DNA from: Gammaproteobacteria bacterium | GTDB taxonomy: Bacteria > Pseudomonadota > Gammaproteobacteria > Pseudomonadales > Azotimanducaceae | NCBI GenBank assembly: GCA_020832085.1 | Contig: JAFIFJ010000098.1 | Span: 40,219-104,218 of the forward strand | Direction: 5' to 3' | DNA length: 64,000 bases | Part shown: positions 60,826 to 64,000 of the stretch, piece by piece | Position numbering within the stretch: position 1 is the first letter of the stretch | How the letters are laid out: each line of letters begins with the position of its first letter | Translations under genes and position numbers: made by a program | The notes under the pieces: model-generated | Told to the model about the DNA's origin: nothing | The model's input: only the letters and a program-made list of their open reading frames with translations | Databases searched by the model: none

Positions 60826-63228
60826 ATGATGGACATCGACCACGACAACCCGGAACCGACCTCGGCCAGCGGCCGTGAGATCATTCTTCCCCGCGATGGA
60901 CTGCCGGGCGCGATCTACCTGATACCCCACGAGTTCCGCCCCTTCTTTCCCGGCCAGGCCATCCCACTGGTGCTGAATGCGGAGCTTTGGATGCCGACCC
61001 TCAAGGCCGTCCGCGATCGCGGCGACAACATCATCGGCGTGGTCGCGACCCGGGACCGCCTGCAGGACAAGCCCACATCCAAGGACCTGTTCGAGGTCGG
61101 AACCGTCTGCCGCGTGCATCGGCTCCACCAGCAGGACGAGCAGATCCAGGTCCTCCTCGAAGGTCTGCAGCGCTTCCGCATCCGCGGCTGGATACACGAG
61201 CAAATGCCCCTGCTGGCGCAGGTCCGCTACGAGACGGAGCCGGCGCGCACCGACTCCGACGAGATCAAGGCCTACGCCGTAGCCATCATCAACACCATCA
61301 AGGAACTGATCCCCCTCAATCCGCTCTACGGCGAGGAACTGAAGGTGTTCCTCGGCCGCTCCAACCCCAACGAGCCGTCCCTGCTGGCCGACTTCGCCGC
61401 CAGCCTCACCTCGGCCTCACGCGAACAGCTGCAGGACGTGCTGGAGACCCTGCCCCTGCTGCCGCGGCTGGAGAAGGTCTTAACCCTGCTGAAGCGCGAA
61501 GTGCAGATCGCCACGACTCAGATGGAGATCCGTCAGCACGTGGAAGGCGAGATGCAGGGTCGCCAGCGGCAGGTCTTCCTCAAGGAGCAGCTGAAGTTCA
61601 TCCAGCGCGAACTCGGGATCACCAAGGACGATCGAACGGCGGAGTCAGAGGAACTGCAGGCCCGTCTCGAAGGCAAAACGGTGCCGGCCAAGGTCCAGTC
61701 CCGGCTCGATGACGAGTTCCACAAGCTGTCCCTGCTCGAAACCGGATCACCGGAGTTCGGCGTCACCCGCAACTACCTGGACTGGCTGACGGATCTGCCC
61801 TGGGGCATTCACAGCGAAGACAGCAAGGATCTCGATGCTGCGGCAGCCATCCTCGATGCCAGTCATGACGGACTTGGCGATATCAAGGACCGGATTCTGG
61901 AATTCCTCGGCGTCGGCATCATGAAGGGCGAGGTGGCCGGCTCGATCCTGTTGTTCGTGGGACCGCCGGGCGTCGGCAAGACCTCCTTAGGCCGTTCCAT
62001 CGCCGAGGCCATGGGCCGCTCCTTCTACCGTTTCTCCGTGGGCGGCATGCGGGACGAAGCCGAAATCAAGGGCCATCGGCGCACCTACATCGGCGCCATG
62101 CCCGGCAAACTGATCCGCGCGCTGCGCGAGGCCGGCAGCCAGAACCCGGTCATCATGCTCGACGAGGTCGACAAGATCGGCGCCAGCTTCCAGGGCGACC
62201 CGGCCTCCGCCCTGCTCGAGGTCCTCGACCCGGAGCAGAATCAGAGCTTCCACGACCACTACCTCGACGTCGACGTGGATCTCTCCAAGGTCCTGTTCGT
62301 CTGCACCGCCAACCAGCTCGACACCATTCCGCCGCCTCTGCTCGACCGCATGGAGATCATCCGTCTCTCCGGCTACCTCGCCGAGGAGAAGCTGGCCATT
62401 GCCAGGAACCACCTGCTGCCCCGGCAGCTCGAGCGGGCCGGGCTGGCCAAGTCCAAGCTCAGCATCCACAAGGCGGCCCTGGCCCGCATCATCGACGGCT
62501 ACGCCCGGGACGCAGGAGTCCGGCGCCTCGACAAAGCCTTGGGAAGCATCGTCCGCAAGGTCGTGATGCAGATCCTGCGCGGCGAAAAGCCACCCATCAG
62601 GGTCAGCGCCAAGGACGTGGATTCCTACCTCGGCCTGCCGCTGCACCCGCCGGAGGCGCGTCAGTACGGTGTCGGCATCGTCACCGGTCTGGCGTGGACG
62701 GCTCAGGGCGGCGCGTCGCTGCCGGTGGAGGCGACCCGTATTCACAGCAATGCCCGCGGCCTGAAACTCACCGGACAGCTCGGTGAGGTGATGCGGGAGT
62801 CGGCGGAGATTGCCTGGGACTACGTCCAGGCTCAGGCTGAGGACCTGGGCGTCGACCCTCAGTTCTTCACCAACGCCCACATCCATGTGCACGTGCCTGC
62901 CGGCGCCACGCCCAAGGATGGTCCGAGCGCTGGCATCACCATCGCCACCGCCTTGATCTCCCTGGGCCGCGGCAAGGCCCCTCAGCGCCATCTGGCCATG
63001 ACCGGCGAGCTGACGCTCACCGGGCAGGTCTACCCGGTCGGCGGCATCCGCGAAAAACTGATCGCCGCCCGCCGTCAGGGGGTGAAGCAGGTCATCGTCC
63101 CGGACGCCAATCGCCGCGACGTCGCCGAAGTGCCGAGCCACGTCAAACAGGGGCTCGAGATCCACTTCGCCCGAACCTGCCAGGACGTTCTGAAAGTGGC
63201 CTTCGGCGACGGACCGCGCCCTGATTGA
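60826..63228 (+). CDS. Lon-family ATP-dependent protease (second-type)
   Basis: An 800-residue ATP-driven protease. N-terminal Lon substrate-binding domain (about 20-215), coiled middle, AAA+ domain with Walker [10 protein letters not shown] (Lys385) and Walker [10 protein letters not shown], and C-terminal protease domain with the Ser/Lys pair Ser701 ([10 protein letters not shown]) and Lys744 ([12 protein letters not shown]), 43 residues apart as in E. coli Lon. The context (no clpX or hupB next to it) and divergent N-terminus suggest the extra Lon found in several gammaproteobacteria. ATG 60826 is chosen; the first ATG at 60778 would add a short His-rich leader. Confidence 0.93.
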   Translation: MMDIDHDNPEPTSASGREIILPRDGLPGAIYLIPHEFRPFFPGQAIPLVLNAELWMPTLKAVRDRGDNIIGVVATRDRLQDKPTSKDLFEVGTVCRVHRLHQQDEQIQVLLEGLQRFRIRGWIHEQMPLLAQVRYETEPARTDSDEIKAYAVAIINTIKELIPLNPLYGEELKVFLGRSNPNEPSLLADFAASLTSASREQLQDVLETLPLLPRLEKVLTLLKREVQIATTQMEIRQHVEGEMQGRQRQVFLKEQLKFIQRELGITKDDRTAESEELQARLEGKTVPAKVQSRLDDEFHKLSLLETGSPEFGVTRNYLDWLTDLPWGIHSEDSKDLDAAAAILDASHDGLGDIKDRILEFLGVGIMKGEVAGSILLFVGPPGVGKTSLGRSIAEAMGRSFYRFSVGGMRDEAEIKGHRRTYIGAMPGKLIRALREAGSQNPVIMLDEVDKIGASFQGDPASALLEVLDPEQNQSFHDHYLDVDVDLSKVLFVCTANQLDTIPPPLLDRMEIIRLSGYLAEEKLAIARNHLLPRQLERAGLAKSKLSIHKAALARIIDGYARDAGVRRLDKALGSIVRKVVMQILRGEKPPIRVSAKDVDSYLGLPLHPPEARQYGVGIVTGLAWTAQGGASLPVEATRIHSNARGLKLTGQLGEVMRESAEIAWDYVQAQAEDLGVDPQFFTNAHIHVHVPAGATPKDGPSAGITIATALISLGRGKAPQRHLAMTGELTLTGQVYPVGGIREKLIAARRQGVKQVIVPDANRRDVAEVPSHVKQGLEIHFARTCQDVLKVAFGDGPRPD

Positions 63229-63252
63229 GTGCGCTTGAAGAGCCGAGCGCAC
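63229..63252. terminator. Hairpin after the Lon gene
   Basis: Perfect 7-bp arms GTGCGCT and AGCGCAC with a 10-base loop, directly after the Lon stop codon. No T-run follows, so it may protect the mRNA end rather than terminate. Confidence 0.35.
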
Positions 63253-63376
63253 CAGAATGTATCCCGCCCCGAGGCCGGCCTGCGCGGAGACGCCGTCGAG
63301 GCCTTGGCGTTGATCTTGCTTCAAATGCCCTCAATCATGACATTCCGTGCACCCGCCCCTGCACCAGCGAGGAGCC

Positions 63377-64000
63377 ATGCGCCCACGCCTGCTCCGGATC
63401 CTGCGGGATCCGCTGTTCATTTTCTGTCTGCTCGGCGCAGGCTGCTTCTTGCTGTTCGATGCCCTGACTGAAGACCGGGAAGCCATCATCGTTTCCGAGG
63501 CCGTGCGCGACGCGCTCATCGACGACTTCACGGTCATCGAAGGCCGGCCCCCGGACGCACAGGATGAGGCCGTCCTCATCGACCGCTTCGTGAGCGAAGA
63601 GATCCTGTTCCGGGAGGCCTTGTCCCGGGGACTGCATCTGGGCGACCCGAGGCTGCGTCTGATACTGATCGAGAAGATGCGCTTTCTGCTGGCAGATATC
63701 CCCAGAGAGCCCACCGAAGAGGAGCTGGTGAGCTTCTACGTCGAGCACCTGTCGCGCTATACCAGCGAACCCCGCTACAGCCTGCGCAATGTTTTTTTCC
63801 GCGCGCTGCCGGACGACCCCGAAGCCGTCCTCGACGACCTTCGCGACGGCGCCGACATCAACGGCGATCCGGGTTTCTGGCTCGGCAACGAGATAAGGGG
63901 CTACCACGCCAGCGTCCTGCGCAACGTCCTCGGCCCGGCAGCCCTGCCCGTGATCGAAGGCACGGCCGTCGGCGACTGGAGCGGACCGATCCAGTCGCCC
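63377..64000 (+). CDS. Probable membrane-anchored parvulin-type peptidyl-prolyl isomerase (C-terminus beyond window)
   Basis: 208 codons are visible and run off the right edge. A single N-terminal membrane helix (about 11-28) is followed by a helical region (about 40-120) and RYSLRNVFFRALPDD, which looks like the start of a PpiC-like domain. Similar proteins usually contain a parvulin rotamase fold, but its core motifs are not yet visible. ATG 63377 follows AGGAGCC. The 148 bp before it holds no other gene. Confidence 0.6.
   Translation, partial: MRPRLLRILRDPLFIFCLLGAGCFLLFDALTEDREAIIVSEAVRDALIDDFTVIEGRPPDAQDEAVLIDRFVSEEILFREALSRGLHLGDPRLRLILIEKMRFLLADIPREPTEEELVSFYVEHLSRYTSEPRYSLRNVFFRALPDDPEAVLDDLRDGADINGDPGFWLGNEIRGYHASVLRNVLGPAALPVIEGTAVGDWSGPIQSP

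Overview
The window is 64 kb of GC-rich, densely coded bacterial chromosome. Housekeeping genes place it in the Gammaproteobacteria: rlmM, ttcA, bax, tesA divergent from ybbA-ybbP, trhO-bolA, rdgC, yaaA, yheU, prc and a lon paralogue are all of gammaproteobacterial type. The GC content, the many envelope and signalling proteins and the dispersed short palindromic repeats suggest a Xanthomonadales- or Chromatiales-like, probably environmental lineage; this is inference, not a taxonomic assignment. No tRNA, rRNA, phage, transposase or CRISPR locus was found.

Layout. 0-3.6 kb (minus strand): partial glycerophosphodiester phosphodiesterase, rlmM and a TonB-dependent receptor. 3.9-16.4 kb (minus): a surface-protein operon with three small exported DUF11-like proteins and a 3036-residue protein with cadherin-like repeats and an outer-membrane barrel-like C-terminus. 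Its 1 kb upstream region holds an intrinsic terminator flanked by direct repeats and three helically phased GTTAAC-type hexamers. 17.4-25.0 kb: yheU, then a TorR-like response regulator and a 2154-residue Ser/Thr kinase-ATPase-hybrid histidine kinase. 25-36 kb: ttcA, bax, ybbP-ybbA/tesA, a TetR regulator, a membrane diguanylate cyclase, an SDR, trhO and bolA. 36.3-47.8 kb (minus): a signalling cluster of CHASE2 Ser/Thr kinase, PP2C phosphatase, FHA protein, CHAT-TPR lipoprotein and FecR-like protein, closed by a terminator and followed by a CHASE2 adenylate cyclase. 48-55.8 kb: rdgC, yaaA, an enoyl-CoA hydratase-like gene, a DUF1244 gene, a YheT-like hydrolase, an FKBP isomerase and prc. 55.8-59.7 kb: an AT-rich array of ten ~10-bp motifs every 18-19 bp next to the ribosome binding site of an acyl-CoA synthetase, then a TGS-less threonyl-tRNA synthetase with a Thr-codon leader peptide and attenuator. 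59.7-64 kb: a Sel1-repeat protein, a DUF6482-like protein, a second-type Lon protease and the start of a probable parvulin-type isomerase.

How the parts may work together. The response regulator belongs to the OmpR/PhoB family, which typically binds direct repeats about 11 bp apart; such repeats lie between it and the surface operon, so the giant kinase, regulator and giant surface protein may form one signalling-output unit. The 36-48 kb cluster combines a kinase, a phosphatase, a phosphothreonine reader, a lipid-anchored caspase-like protease and a cAMP-producing enzyme; the two enzymes at its ends share the same CHASE2 sensor architecture. These two clusters and the thrS leader are the most notable parts of the window.
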